From the NCBI RefSeq assembly GCF_003952165.1, contig NZ_RXFT01000015.1, forward strand, positions 62,001 through 126,000: a stretch of DNA of 64,000 bases. Reading direction: 5' to 3'. The translations under genes and the position numbers were made by a program. Numbering within the stretch: position 1 is the stretch's first letter; the number at the start of each line of letters is the position of its first letter. Positions 27,528-35,996 of this stretch are shown here, one piece after another. Source of the DNA: Variovorax guangxiensis (lineage in GTDB: Bacteria; Pseudomonadota; Gammaproteobacteria; Burkholderiales; Burkholderiaceae_C). Under the pieces are notes generated by a model. It saw only the letters and a program-made list of their open reading frames with translations, had not been told where the DNA came from and searched no databases.

Positions 27528-28292
27528 TCAGGGCATGTACTGCCCGCCGTTCACCTCGATCACCTGCCCGGTGACGTAGCCCGAGAGTTGTTCCGATGCG
27601 AGATAGAGGAATGCGCCCACGCATTCATCCGGCGTGCCGATGCGGCCCATCGGAATGCCGGCGCGGAAGTTCTCCAGCATCGCGGGGGTGGAGAAGCGGT
27701 CCTGGAAGGGCGTCTGGATGACGCCCGGCGCCACCGCGTTCACGCGGATGCGGTCGCCCACCAGCTCCTTCGCCAGCCCGTGCGTCGCCGTGCTCACGAA
27801 GCCCTTCGAGCCCGCGTACAGATAGGCCGAAGGCCCGCCGCCGGTGCGTGCCGCGACAGAGGTCACGTTGATGATGTTGCCGCCGCCGCTCTTGCGCATC
27901 AGCGGAACCACCTCGCGGCAGAAAGCGAGCACCGAGCGCGCGTTGATGTGCAGCACTTCGTCGAAGAGTGCATCGTCGAACTCGGCGATGGGCACGCGTT
28001 TGACCAGGCTGCCCGCGTTGTTCACCAGCACGTCGATGCGGCCGCCGAACTGTGCCGAGGCCTGCTTCACGCACTCGCGGATCGCGCCCGTGTCGCGCAC
28101 GTCGGCCTTCAGTGCGAAGGCGGTGCCGCCGGCCGCGCGGATGGTGTCGACCACCTTGTTCGCCGCGTCGGCGGAGCTGTTGTAGTGCACCGCCACGCGC
28201 ATGCCGCGCGCGGCGAAGGCGATGGCCACCGCCGCGCCGATGCCGGTGCTGGCGCCGGTGACGAGGGCTGTCTTGTCCTTGAGGTCTTCCAT
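27528..28292 (-). CDS. SDR-family oxidoreductase
   Basis: A 254-residue classical short-chain dehydrogenase/reductase. The cofactor loop is TGASTGIG (residues 12-19), followed by NNAG (91-94), and the catalytic residues Ser145, Tyr159 and Lys163 in the YxxxK motif (YAGSK). The C-terminal VIEVNGGQYMP is typical. The segment HYNSSADAA after beta-2 suggests NADP(H) preference, as in 3-oxoacyl-ACP-reductase-like SDRs. In this operon it may oxidise or reduce a sugar-acid intermediate, for example a keto-aldonate, but the substrate cannot be read from sequence. The frame is open far upstream into garD in another frame; ATG 28292 is chosen because the fold begins there. Confidence 0.9.
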   Translation of the reverse strand: MEDLKDKTALVTGASTGIGAAVAIAFAARGMRVAVHYNSSADAANKVVDTIRAAGGTAFALKADVRDTGAIRECVKQASAQFGGRIDVLVNNAGSLVKRVPIAEFDDALFDEVLHINARSVLAFCREVVPLMRKSGGGNIINVTSVAARTGGGPSAYLYAGSKGFVSTATHGLAKELVGDRIRVNAVAPGVIQTPFQDRFSTPAMLENFRAGIPMGRIGTPDECVGAFLYLASEQLSGYVTGQVIEVNGGQYMP

Positions 28293-28372
28293 GAGGGGCT
28301 CCGTTGATGAAGAGACAGGTCTTAGAAAGGAAATCAGAAAGACGTGAACCCGCGCGTCGCGCAGCGCCTTGC

Positions 28373-29947
28373 TCAGGTCACGGGCGCGGGGTTGAAAAGC
28401 ACCAGCGCGTTGTGCAGCTTCCAGTGCTCGGCCCAGGTCTTCTTCCGTCCGCTGGCCACGTCGAGCATCAGGCGGAACATTTCCCAGCCGATGTCCTCGA
28501 TGGTGGCTTCGCCGTCGGCGATGCGGCCCGCGTTCACGTCCATCAGGTCGTGCCAGCGGCGCGCGAGGTCGCTGCGCGTGGCGACCTTGATCACCGGCAC
28601 CTCGGCCAGTCCGTAGGGCGTGCCGCGGCCGGTGGTGAACACGTGCAGGTTGATGCCGGCGGCCAGCTGCAGCGTGCCGCAGATGAAGTCGCTGGCGGGC
28701 GTGGCGGTGTAGATCAGGCCCTTCTGCTTCGCCTTCTCGCCGGGCGCGAGCACGCCGGTGATGGGCGCCGAGCCCGACTTGACGATGGAGCCCATCGCCT
28801 TCTCGACGATGTTGGAGAGCCCGCCCTTCTTGTTGCCGGGCGTGGTGTTGGCGCTGCGGTCGACCAGGCCCTTCTTCAGGTAGGCGTCGTACCAGGCCAT
28901 CTCGCGGATCATGGCTTCGGCCACCTCGGGCGTGGACGCGCGCGAGGTGAGCTGGTCGATGCCGTCGCGCACCTCGGTGGTCTCGGAGAACATCACAGTG
29001 GCGCCCGCGCGCACCAGCAGGTCGGTGCAGAAGCCCACCGCCGGGTTGGCGGTGACGCCCGAGAAGGCATCGCTGCCGCCGCACTGCACGCCCACCACCA
29101 GTTCGCTGGCGGGCACGGTCTCGCGTTTGCGCGCGTTGAGCCGGGCGAGGTGCTCCTCGGCCTGGCGCATGACCGAATCGATCATCGACATGAAGCCGAC
29201 GTGCGCGTCGTCCTGCAGGCAGACCACGTCGAGCGCGGTATCGGGTGTGGTGCCGGCACGCTGGTCGGCGATGGGAATGCTGCCCGGCGGCAGCAGCCGC
29301 TCGGGCTGCAGCTTCTCGCAGCCCAGGCTCACCACCATCACCTCGCCGCCGAAGTTCGGGTTGAGGCTGATGTTGCGCAGCGTGCGGATGGGCACGACGG
29401 CGTCGGGTGCGTCGATGGCCACACCGCAGCCGTAGGTGTGCTCCAGCGCCACCACGTCGTCGACGTTGGGGTACTTCGGCAGCAGCTCGGCCTTGATGCG
29501 CTGCACCGCGAACTCGGTGACGCCGGCCACGCACTGCACCGTCTGCGTGATGGCCAGTATGTTGCGCGTGCCCACCGAGCCGTCGGCGTTGCGGTAGCCC
29601 TCGAAGGTGTAGCCCTCCAGCGGCGGCAGGGCAGGGGGCTTGACCGTCGCGATGGGAAGGCCGTCGAGCTCGGGCGCGGTCGGCATCCGCATCACGCGCT
29701 CGTGCACCCAGCTGCCGCGCGGCAGCGCCTTCTGTGCGTAGCCGATCACCACGTCGTAGCGGCGGATGGCATCGCCTTCGGCGAGGTCGACCAGCGCGAC
29801 CTTGTGGCCCTGGGGCACGTTGTCCACCAGCCGCAGGCCGTCGGCGAACTCCGCGCCGGCCTTCAGCCCGCCGTCGTTGGCGACGATGGCCACGTTGTCG
29901 GCCGCGTGGATGCGGATGTAGAGCGGAGGGCGGGTGGTCTCGGTCAT
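28373..29947 (-). CDS. garD: Galactarate dehydratase (UxaA/GarD family)
   Basis: A 524-residue enzyme of the UxaA family, the length of GarD (about 523) rather than altronate dehydratase UxaA (about 495). The small N-terminal SAF-like domain (YIRIHAADNVAIVANDGGL) is followed by the large catalytic part with GYRNADGSVGTRNILAI, EHTYGCG, VQCGGSDAFSG and TPASDFICGTLQLAAG, where conserved Cys and His residues bind the catalytic metal. GarD dehydrates galactarate to 5-dehydro-4-deoxyglucarate, the substrate of the kdgD product in the other arm. It starts 19 nt after dctM. A dehydratase of a related aldarate cannot be ruled out. Confidence 0.88.
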   Translation of the reverse strand: MTETTRPPLYIRIHAADNVAIVANDGGLKAGAEFADGLRLVDNVPQGHKVALVDLAEGDAIRRYDVVIGYAQKALPRGSWVHERVMRMPTAPELDGLPIATVKPPALPPLEGYTFEGYRNADGSVGTRNILAITQTVQCVAGVTEFAVQRIKAELLPKYPNVDDVVALEHTYGCGVAIDAPDAVVPIRTLRNISLNPNFGGEVMVVSLGCEKLQPERLLPPGSIPIADQRAGTTPDTALDVVCLQDDAHVGFMSMIDSVMRQAEEHLARLNARKRETVPASELVVGVQCGGSDAFSGVTANPAVGFCTDLLVRAGATVMFSETTEVRDGIDQLTSRASTPEVAEAMIREMAWYDAYLKKGLVDRSANTTPGNKKGGLSNIVEKAMGSIVKSGSAPITGVLAPGEKAKQKGLIYTATPASDFICGTLQLAAGINLHVFTTGRGTPYGLAEVPVIKVATRSDLARRWHDLMDVNAGRIADGEATIEDIGWEMFRLMLDVASGRKKTWAEHWKLHNALVLFNPAPVT

Positions 29948-29966
29948 CGCGGGTTCCTTGCTTTGC

Positions 29967-31262
29967 TTACTTCACGACCATGAACATACTCGGGAGCCAG
30001 GTCGAGAAGGCCGGCACGAAGGTGACCACGCCGAGCGCGAAGATCAGCGCCCCGTAGAACGGCCAGATGGTGCGCATCACCGTTCCCACCGACACCCCGC
30101 CGATCGCGCAGCCGACGAACTGGGTCGTGCCCACGGGCGGCGTGTTCAGGCCCAGCGCGCAGTTGATGAGCATCACGATGCCGAACTGCACGGAGGTCAT
30201 GCCGTACTGCTGCGCGATGGGCAGGAAGATCGGCGTGCATAGCAGGATGGTGGCGGCCATGTCCAGGAAGGTGCCCAGCACGAACAGGATGATGTTGATC
30301 AGCAGGAAGATCACCCACGGCGTGCTCGTGACCTGCGACAGCATCTGTCCCGTGAGCTCGGCCACGCCGTACAGGCTGATGAGGTAGCCGAAGGTGCTGG
30401 AGATGCCGATCAGCAGCAGGATCACGCCGGTGGTGCGCACAGCCTTCGAGGCCGCCTTGACGAAGTGCTCCCACTTCAGCGTGCGGTACACGAAGATCGT
30501 GAGGGCCAGCGCGTAGAGCACCGCCACCGCCGCCGACTCGGTGGCCGTGAAGATGCCCGACAGGATGCCGCCCAGGATCAGCAGCACCACGAACAGGCCC
30601 GGCAGCGCCGCCGCGAACGAGCGCGCCACGATGGCCCAGCCCGGGAAGGTGCCGGCGGGGTAGCCGCGCTTGACCGCCACCAGGTAGGCGGCCGCCAGGT
30701 TGCTGACGGTGAGCACCGCCGCCGGCAGCAGCGCCGCGAGGATCAGCGCCGCGATCGACACCTTTCCGCCCGCGGCCAGCGAATAGATGATGAGGTTGTG
30801 GCTGGTCGGCATCAGCGCGCCGACCAGTGCCGCGTGGGTCGTCACGTTGACCGCGTAGTCGGCGTGATAGCCCTCCTTCTTCATCATCGGGATCATCACG
30901 GCGCCCATGGCCGAGACGTCCGCCACGGGCGAGCCCGAGACGCCGCCGAACAGCGTGCAGGCCACCACGTTCGACATGCCGAGGCCGCCGCGCACGTGGC
31001 CCACGAGGTCGCGCGCCAGGTTGACGATGCGGTCCGCGATGCCGCCGTAGAGCATCAGCTCGCCGGCGAAGATGAAGAACGGGATGGCGAGGAACGAGAA
31101 GATGCCCATGCCCGAGGTCATCTGCTGGAAGCCGACCGCCAGCGGCAGGCCTTCATACAGCAGCGTGGCCAGGGCCGACAGGCCGATGGAGAAAGCCACC
31201 GGCACGCCCAGCAGGAGGAAGAGCGTGAACGAGAGGCAGAGAATCAAAAGGGGAATGGTCAT
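29967..31262 (-). CDS. dctM: TRAP transporter large permease (DctM family)
   Basis: A 431-residue membrane protein with about 12 hydrophobic segments, of the DctM/SiaM-large type. Family hallmarks are LLGVPVAFSIGLSALATLL, the re-entrant AIPFFIFAGELM segment, ACTLFGGVSGSPVADVSAMGAVMIPMM, and GLNTPPVGTTQFVGCAIGGVSVG in the second half. It uses the sodium gradient to import an organic acid captured by the DctP receptor. It comes 146 nt after dctQ, with repeat copy C filling the gap, and 19 nt before garD. Operon context points to galacturonate, glucuronate or their aldarates as cargo. Confidence 0.95.
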   Translation of the reverse strand: MTIPLLILCLSFTLFLLLGVPVAFSIGLSALATLLYEGLPLAVGFQQMTSGMGIFSFLAIPFFIFAGELMLYGGIADRIVNLARDLVGHVRGGLGMSNVVACTLFGGVSGSPVADVSAMGAVMIPMMKKEGYHADYAVNVTTHAALVGALMPTSHNLIIYSLAAGGKVSIAALILAALLPAAVLTVSNLAAAYLVAVKRGYPAGTFPGWAIVARSFAAALPGLFVVLLILGGILSGIFTATESAAVAVLYALALTIFVYRTLKWEHFVKAASKAVRTTGVILLLIGISSTFGYLISLYGVAELTGQMLSQVTSTPWVIFLLINIILFVLGTFLDMAATILLCTPIFLPIAQQYGMTSVQFGIVMLINCALGLNTPPVGTTQFVGCAIGGVSVGTVMRTIWPFYGALIFALGVVTFVPAFSTWLPSMFMVVK

Positions 31263-31309
31263 GATCTGGCCGCCTCGCCGGTGGTGGGGGCGCTATGGAC
31301 TGTTCGGGG

Positions 31310-31404
31310 AATGCCGCGGAACCGGCTTTGCCGGGCCGCAGGCATTGCCCCCTGCAAGGGGGTTGGAGAAGCGACACGAAGCGCGCGAAGCCTGGGGGTG
31401 TGCA
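31310..31404 (-). repeat. Dispersed three-hairpin intergenic element, copy C
   Basis: About 95 nt, closely similar to copies A, B and D. On the dctQ strand it begins about 5 nt after the dctQ stop codon and fills the gap to dctM. The first hairpin carries a substitution (GAAGCGCGC for GAAGTGCGC) that weakens one pair; the CCCCC/GGGGG and CCGGC-AAA-GCCGG hairpins are intact. Confidence 0.85.
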
Positions 31405-31408
31405 TTCG

Positions 31409-31897
31409 TTATCCCCAGGCGGGTTCCACTTCGCGGCCTTGGGCCAGGGCGATGATGTGTTCGATGGAGAAGAGGACGATCAGCACGCCCGCGACCGAGG
31501 CCGGCACGTACTTCCAGCCCTCGGAGATCCACAGCGTGGGCAGCCGGTATTCCCAAACCGAACCGGCCAGCTCGGCGCAGTTCCAGGCCATGGCCAGGCC
31601 GAACAGCAGGATCAGCGCGTGGATGAGGTATTCCATCTTCAGCCGCAGCCAGTCGGGCGCGAGCACGAGGAAGGATTCGAGCCCGATGTGGCCCGCGTCG
31701 CGCACGCCCACGGCCACGCCGAGCATGGTGACGTAGAGCACCAGCAGCAGCGCGAGGCTTTCGGCCCAGGTGGGGGTGTTGTTGAGCACGTAGCGGCCGA
31801 ACACCTGCCAGCTCACGGCGCAGATGACCGCCACGAGACCGAGGATGCCCAACCACATGCAGGCACGGGCGAGCGTGCGGCAGAGTTTGGTGTACAT
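31409..31897 (-). CDS. dctQ: TRAP transporter small permease (DctQ family)
   Basis: A 162-residue membrane protein with four hydrophobic segments typical of DctQ: LGILGLVAVICAVSWQVFGRYVL, ALLLVLYVTMLGVAVGV, ALILLFGLAMAWNCAEL and SVAGVLIVLFSIEHII. The FGRYVLN segment after the first helix is the usual family landmark. It pairs with DctM and DctP to form a TRAP transporter in the inner membrane. It lies between dctP (142-nt gap with an inverted GC-rich repeat) and dctM (146-nt gap with repeat C); such wide, hairpin-filled gaps are unusual inside a TRAP operon. Confidence 0.93.
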   Translation of the reverse strand: MYTKLCRTLARACMWLGILGLVAVICAVSWQVFGRYVLNNTPTWAESLALLLVLYVTMLGVAVGVRDAGHIGLESFLVLAPDWLRLKMEYLIHALILLFGLAMAWNCAELAGSVWEYRLPTLWISEGWKYVPASVAGVLIVLFSIEHIIALAQGREVEPAWG

Positions 31898-31918
31898 GAA
31901 GGTTTTTCTCTGTTTTCT

Positions 31919-32015
31919 CCCTCCCCCTCTGGGGGAGGGCAGGGGTGGGGGCTAGCGGCGTCCCTATGCCAGCGCCGTCGTGCCCCCATCCCGGCCTTCC
32001 CCCAGAGGGGGAAGG
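31919..32015. repeat. Paired palindromic repeat between dctP and dctQ
   Basis: Two self-complementary GC-rich units, CCCTCCCCCTCTGGGGGAGGG and CCTTCCCCCAGAGGGGGAAGG, flank a spacer of about 55 nt. The flanking bases CAGGGGTGGGGGC and GCCCCCATCCCGG are also complementary, so the whole 97-nt block is an inverted repeat of hairpins. It resembles REP/BIME-type elements. It is the only copy in the window and starts about 24 nt after the dctP stop. Confidence 0.75.
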
Positions 32016-32039
32016 AGTTGGTTCAGCAGGGCGGTTCGC

Positions 32040-33020
32040 TTACTTCGTCTCTTGCACGCGCTTCACGAGGTCCTTGAGCTTCGCGTCGGTGATGAACTTG
32101 TCGTACACCGGCTTCATCGCCGCCTGGAACGGGGCCTTGTCGACCTCGATGATCTCGGCGCCGCCAGCCTTCACCGTGGCCAGCGACTTCACTTCGCGCT
32201 CTTCCCACTGCTTGCGCATGTAGGGCACCGACTCCTTGGCGGCCTGGCGGATCCAGCCCTGCTCCTCGGCGGAGAGCTTGTCCCACACGCGCTTGGAGAA
32301 CAGCAGCATCTCGGGCGCCATCGAGTGCTCGGTCTTGCTGTAGTACTTGGCCACTTCGAAGGCGCGCGCGCTTTCATAGGTGGGGTAGTTGTTCTCGGCG
32401 GCGTCGATCAGGCCGGTCTTCAGGCCCGTGTAGACCTCGCCCATGGGCATGGGCGTGGCGTTGGCGCCCATGGCCTCGAGCATCGACACCCACAGGTCGG
32501 ACTGCTGCACGCGCACCTTCAGGCCCTTCATGTCGGCGAAGCTGCGCACCGGCTTCTTGGCGGTGAACATCGAGCGCGCGCCGCTGTCGTAGTAGGCCAG
32601 GCCCACGAAGCCCTGCTTCTCGCACGACTTCAGGATCTCTTCGCCGATCGGGCCGTCGAGCACCTTGTGCAGGTGGTCGACCGAGCGGAACAGGAAGGGC
32701 ATGGTCGGCACCTGCGTCTCGGGGCAGATGTTGTTCATGGGCGCGATGTTCACGCGCACCATCTGCAGCGCGCCGATCTTGGCCTGCTCGATCGTGTCCT
32801 TCTCGCTGCCGAGCGCACTGTTGTTGAACACCTTGATGCTGTGCTTGCCGCCCGACAGCGCCTTCAGGCGCTCGCTCATGAACTTCACCGCGGTCACGGT
32901 GGGGTAGTCGTCGGGGTGGATGTCGGCCGAACGGAACTCGGTGGCGTGTGCAGCCATGGTGGTCAGCGCGGCTGCGGCGCACGCGGAAATTGCGATCAGG
33001 GTCTTCTTGGCGAATTTCAT
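32040..33020 (-). CDS. dctP: TRAP transporter substrate-binding protein (DctP family)
   Basis: A 326-residue periplasmic receptor. A signal peptide (MKFAKKTLIAISACAAAALTTMAAHA) precedes the mature protein. DctP features are HPDDYPTVTAVKFMSERLKALSGGKHSIKVFNNSALGSEKD, the conserved arginine region KGLKVRVQQSDLWVSMLEAMGANATPMPMGEVYTGLKTGLIDAAENN, which sets the carboxylate of the ligand, and AKYYSKTEHSMAPEMLLFSK. Context suggests a uronate or aldarate ligand. First of the three TRAP genes, 45 nt after the SMP-30 gene and followed by a REP-like block before dctQ. Confidence 0.95.
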   Translation of the reverse strand: MKFAKKTLIAISACAAAALTTMAAHATEFRSADIHPDDYPTVTAVKFMSERLKALSGGKHSIKVFNNSALGSEKDTIEQAKIGALQMVRVNIAPMNNICPETQVPTMPFLFRSVDHLHKVLDGPIGEEILKSCEKQGFVGLAYYDSGARSMFTAKKPVRSFADMKGLKVRVQQSDLWVSMLEAMGANATPMPMGEVYTGLKTGLIDAAENNYPTYESARAFEVAKYYSKTEHSMAPEMLLFSKRVWDKLSAEEQGWIRQAAKESVPYMRKQWEEREVKSLATVKAGGAEIIEVDKAPFQAAMKPVYDKFITDAKLKDLVKRVQETK

Positions 33021-33065
33021 TTGTCTCGTCCTCTGGTTTGGTTTGGTGGTTGTTGAAAAAAGGAA

Positions 33066-33956
33066 TCAGCTGCCGAAGGCCGGCTCGGGCACGCCCTGCG
33101 CGCCGGGCCGCAGCGCGAACACGCCGCCGGCCAGCGGCTGGTCCGACAGGTCGATGCCGCCGGGGCGGATCGAGGTGACGAACAGGGTGTCGAGGCCCGC
33201 GCCGCCGAAGGCGCACATGGCGGGTTTCTTCACCGGCACTTCGAGCGAGCGGTCGAGCCGGCCGTCGGGCGTGAAGCGGTGCACCAGGCCCGCGTCGTTG
33301 CCGCAGATCCAGTAGCAGCCGTCGGTGTCCATGGCGGCGCCGTCGGGGCGGCCGGGCAGGGGCTTCATGTCGACGAAGAGGCGGCGGTTGCCTGGCGTGC
33401 CGGTGGCGGTGTCGTAGTCGAAGGCCCAGACGGCCTGCACCGTGGGGTGCGAATCCGAGAGGTACATCGTGCGGCCGTCGGGGCTGAAGGCCAGGCCGTT
33501 GGGCACGATGAAGTCGTCGAGGCGCTGGTCGGCCTTCGCGCTGCCGCTGGCGTAGCTGTAGAGGCGGCCGACGCGTGCGCCAGCCGCCATGTCCAGCAGC
33601 ATGGTGCCGGCCCAGAAGCGGCCCTGGCGGTCGCAGCGGCCGTCGTTGAAGCGCATGGCGGGCGCGGCGTGGTCGACGGAGGCGAGCGGCGCGCAGGCCA
33701 GCGTGCCGTCGGCCTGCGGCTTCAGCGAGAAGAGGCCGCTTTCCATGCCGGCGATCCACTCGCCGGGCGCGTCGGCGCGCGGCGCGATGCAGGCGATCAT
33801 TTCATCGGCCCTCCACTGCGCGTGGCCTTCGCCCGCATGCCAGCGGTTCAGCGTGCGCGCGGGAATATCGACCCAGTACAGCGCCTGCTGCGCGGCATGC
33901 CACACCGGGCTCTCGCCGGTGCCGTTGCGAGCGTCGAGGACGAGTTCAGCTTGCAT
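33066..33956 (-). CDS. SMP-30/gluconolactonase/LRE family lactonase
   Basis: A 296-residue six-bladed propeller of the SMP-30/gluconolactonase family. Metal-site landmarks are the early GESPVWHAAQQALYWVDI (Glu), the central RFNDGRCDRQGRFWAGTM (Asn/Asp) and VPNGLAFSPDGRTMYLSDS (Asn/Asp), followed by GRPDGAAMDTDGCYWICGNDAG. Cytosolic, with no signal peptide. It begins 4 nt after the uronate dehydrogenase stop, so it most likely hydrolyses the galactaro- or glucaro-lactone released by that enzyme to the open aldarate. ATG 33956 is chosen over upstream codons of unrelated composition. Confidence 0.92.
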   Translation of the reverse strand: MQAELVLDARNGTGESPVWHAAQQALYWVDIPARTLNRWHAGEGHAQWRADEMIACIAPRADAPGEWIAGMESGLFSLKPQADGTLACAPLASVDHAAPAMRFNDGRCDRQGRFWAGTMLLDMAAGARVGRLYSYASGSAKADQRLDDFIVPNGLAFSPDGRTMYLSDSHPTVQAVWAFDYDTATGTPGNRRLFVDMKPLPGRPDGAAMDTDGCYWICGNDAGLVHRFTPDGRLDRSLEVPVKKPAMCAFGGAGLDTLFVTSIRPGGIDLSDQPLAGGVFALRPGAQGVPEPAFGS

Positions 33957-33960
33957 CGCC

Positions 33961-34773
33961 TCAATCGCCGAATGGCCCCTGTGCAGTGAAGGCGCCGCCC
34001 TGGTAGATGGCGTTGGGGTCGGTCGGTGCCACCGGAGGCTGCTGCTCGACCTTGTCGCGGAACACTTTGGAGCTGTCCTGCGCAACGAAGCCCAGGTGCG
34101 CGGCGGCGCTGTTGTCCCACCACACGTCGCGATTGTTCGACATGCCGTAGACCACCGTGTGCTTCACGCCGGGGGTGAAGAGCGACTTCTCGATCAGCGT
34201 GGTGAGGTCGCGGTAGCTCAGCCAGGTGCTCATCATCCGGCGGTTGGCCGGCTCGGGGAAGGAGGAGCCGATGCGGATGCTCACCGTCTCGATGCCCCAG
34301 CGGTCGAAGTAGAACTGCGCCACGTCTTCGCCGAAGGACTTCGACAGGCCGTAGTAGCCGTCTGGCCGGCGTGCGGCATGGGCGTCGATGTGCTCGCTCT
34401 GCTTGTAGAAGCCGATCACGTGGTTCGAGCTCGCGAACACCACGCGCTTCACGCCATGGCGGCGCGCGGCCTCGTAGATGTGGAACACGCCCTTGATGTT
34501 GGCTTCGAGGATTTCCTCGAACGGCCGCTCCACCGACACCCCGCCCAGGTGGACGATGGCGTCGCAGCCTTCCACCAGCGCATGCACCGCGGCCTTGTCC
34601 GAGAGATCGCAGGGCACGGTTTCCTCGTTCGCGCCGGTGGCCGGCGCCAGCGAGGCGATGTCGGACAGGCGCAGCACGTTCGCATAGGGCTTGAGCCGCT
34701 CGCGCAGCACCTTGCCGAGGCCGCCGGCCGCGCCGGTCAGCAGGAGGCGGTTCATCTTGTTGTTGTCTGTCAT
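33961..34773 (-). CDS. udh: Uronate dehydrogenase (NAD-dependent epimerase/dehydratase family)
   Basis: A 270-residue extended-SDR protein. The cofactor-binding TGAAGGLG lies at residues 13-20, and the catalytic YxxxK is Tyr141-Gly-Leu-Ser-Lys145 with a serine in FASSNHVIGF. The segment SNHVIGFYKQ and the C-terminal NRDVWWDNSAAAHLGF are characteristic of uronate dehydrogenases, which oxidise galacturonate or glucuronate at C1 with NAD+ to the aldarolactone. It is the first gene of the minus-strand arm and divergent from the GntR regulator; its upstream region includes the shared 25-bp operator. ATG 34773 is used; an ATG at 34755 is an alternative. Confidence 0.92.
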   Translation of the reverse strand: MTDNNKMNRLLLTGAAGGLGKVLRERLKPYANVLRLSDIASLAPATGANEETVPCDLSDKAAVHALVEGCDAIVHLGGVSVERPFEEILEANIKGVFHIYEAARRHGVKRVVFASSNHVIGFYKQSEHIDAHAARRPDGYYGLSKSFGEDVAQFYFDRWGIETVSIRIGSSFPEPANRRMMSTWLSYRDLTTLIEKSLFTPGVKHTVVYGMSNNRDVWWDNSAAAHLGFVAQDSSKVFRDKVEQQPPVAPTDPNAIYQGGAFTAQGPFGD

Positions 34774-34964
34774 GGTTGGCCGTCCTTGCATGCAGGAGTC
34801 ATGGTTTCCGAGGGGCTGCCGTCGCGGCGGTTTCGCGGAAGCGACCGGTACGATGCCGGTGAAGCAAGGTCGAGGTCGCTAGGTCGAAAAGGCGCTGCAT
34901 TTCGGTGCCGTGGAAACCGAAGGCCGCTGGCGGACAAGCCCGCGACGCTTGGGGGTTGAGTGAT

Positions 34965-34989
34965 AAGTTATCTGTTGTCGTACAACTAG
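34965..34989 (+). promoter_or_regulatory. Putative GntR operator, copy 1 (udh / regulator intergenic)
   Basis: A 25-nt block from AAGTTATC to TCGTACAACTAG that recurs in inverted orientation at 35919-35943, differing at only three positions. It contains TTGTCGTACAA, an exact match to the FadR-subfamily operator pattern TNGTNNNACNA. It lies between udh and the regulator gene, so it could control both the catabolic arm and the regulator itself. Confidence 0.65.
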
Positions 34990-35005
34990 TTTGGAGATTA
35001 TCATC

Positions 35006-35881
35006 GTGGCCATGGTTCAGACGACTGCGGGTAATCCCTTGGTGTCGGATGCTCCGGCGGAGGCGGGCTCTTCGGCTTCTTCCTTCGTGGGGCGTCCGCG
35101 CCAGCGCGCGCGCGGCCTCGCGCACGGGCTGGTGGAAGACCTGGGCGAGAAGATACGCAGCCAGTCGCTGCGGCCGGGCGACAAGCTGCCGACCGAGTCG
35201 GCCATCATGCAGGCCTACGGCGTGAGCCGCACCGTGGTGCGCGAGGCGCTGTCCAAGCTGCAGGCCGCGGGACTGGTCGAGACGCTGCACGGCGTCGGCA
35301 CCTTCGTGCTGCAGCCGCGCACCGGCGGGGTGTTCCGCCTCGATCCGGGCGAGATCGCCGCGTCGGTGGACGTGCTGGCCGTGCTGGAGCTGCGCATCAG
35401 CCTGGAGACAGAATCGGCCGGCCTCGCCGCCAGCCGCCGCACCGACGAGCAGCTGGTGGCCATGCGCCAGGCGCTCGACGACTTCGAGCGCAACGTGGTG
35501 GCGGCGGGCGACACGGTGGGGCCCGACTTCCGCTTCCACCTGCAGATCGCCGAGTCGACCGGCAACCCGTACTTCGCGGACATCATGCGGCACCTGGGCA
35601 CCACGCTCATTCCGCGCACCCGCATCAGCGCCATCCGCACGCACGAGGGCGGGGCGCCTTACCTGAGCCGCGTCAACCGCGAGCACGAAGAGATCTACGC
35701 GGCCATCGCGCGGCGCGACCCCGAGTCGGCGCGCGCCGCGATGCGCATCCACCTGACCAACAGCCGCGAGCGGCTGCGCATGGCGCAGGAGGCGGCGCAG
35801 CAGAAGGCGAAAGCCGATGCATCCGCGGCAGGTGCCGCCGATGCGGCCGTGCCGTCGACCGACGGCGCTTCCTCTCACTGA
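35006..35881 (+). CDS. GntR-family regulator, FadR subfamily, of the uronate/aldarate island
   Basis: A ~291-residue regulator. The N-terminal winged helix starts at ARGLAHGLVEDLGEKIRSQSLRPGDKLPTESAIMQAYGVSRTVVREALSKLQAAGLVETLHGVGTFV. The C-terminal helical FCD domain holds metal/ligand residues (Asp in FRFHLQIAEST, His in RVNREHEEIYAAI, His in MRIHLTNSR). It sits between the two catabolic arms and is flanked by the two 25-bp operator copies, so it probably represses both and itself, with a uronate or aldarate as inducer. Start: GTG 35006 lies 9 nt after a GGAG; ATG 35012 is the alternative. Confidence 0.88.
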   Translation: MAMVQTTAGNPLVSDAPAEAGSSASSFVGRPRQRARGLAHGLVEDLGEKIRSQSLRPGDKLPTESAIMQAYGVSRTVVREALSKLQAAGLVETLHGVGTFVLQPRTGGVFRLDPGEIAASVDVLAVLELRISLETESAGLAASRRTDEQLVAMRQALDDFERNVVAAGDTVGPDFRFHLQIAESTGNPYFADIMRHLGTTLIPRTRISAIRTHEGGAPYLSRVNREHEEIYAAIARRDPESARAAMRIHLTNSRERLRMAQEAAQQKAKADASAAGAADAAVPSTDGASSH

Positions 35882-35918
35882 TATTTTTCTTGTCCGCCAT
35901 GCTGGACAAGTCATCTCT

Positions 35919-35943
35919 CTAGTTGTACGATGACTGATAACTT
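35919..35943 (-). promoter_or_regulatory. Putative GntR operator, copy 2 (upstream of the plus-strand catabolic arm)
   Basis: Inverted copy of the 25-nt block at 34965-34989, sharing AAGTTATC, GT and TCGTACAACTAG. It lies 54 nt upstream of the Bug receptor gene that starts the plus-strand arm. An 8-nt-loop dyad, CTTGTCC/GGACAAG (35889-35910), lies just before it; it could be a terminator-like hairpin or a further protein site. Confidence 0.65.
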
Positions 35944-35996
35944 GTGCGGCTCGTCGCGCGCAAGGCCATGACGACCATCGAACAACTGGAGGCAGC

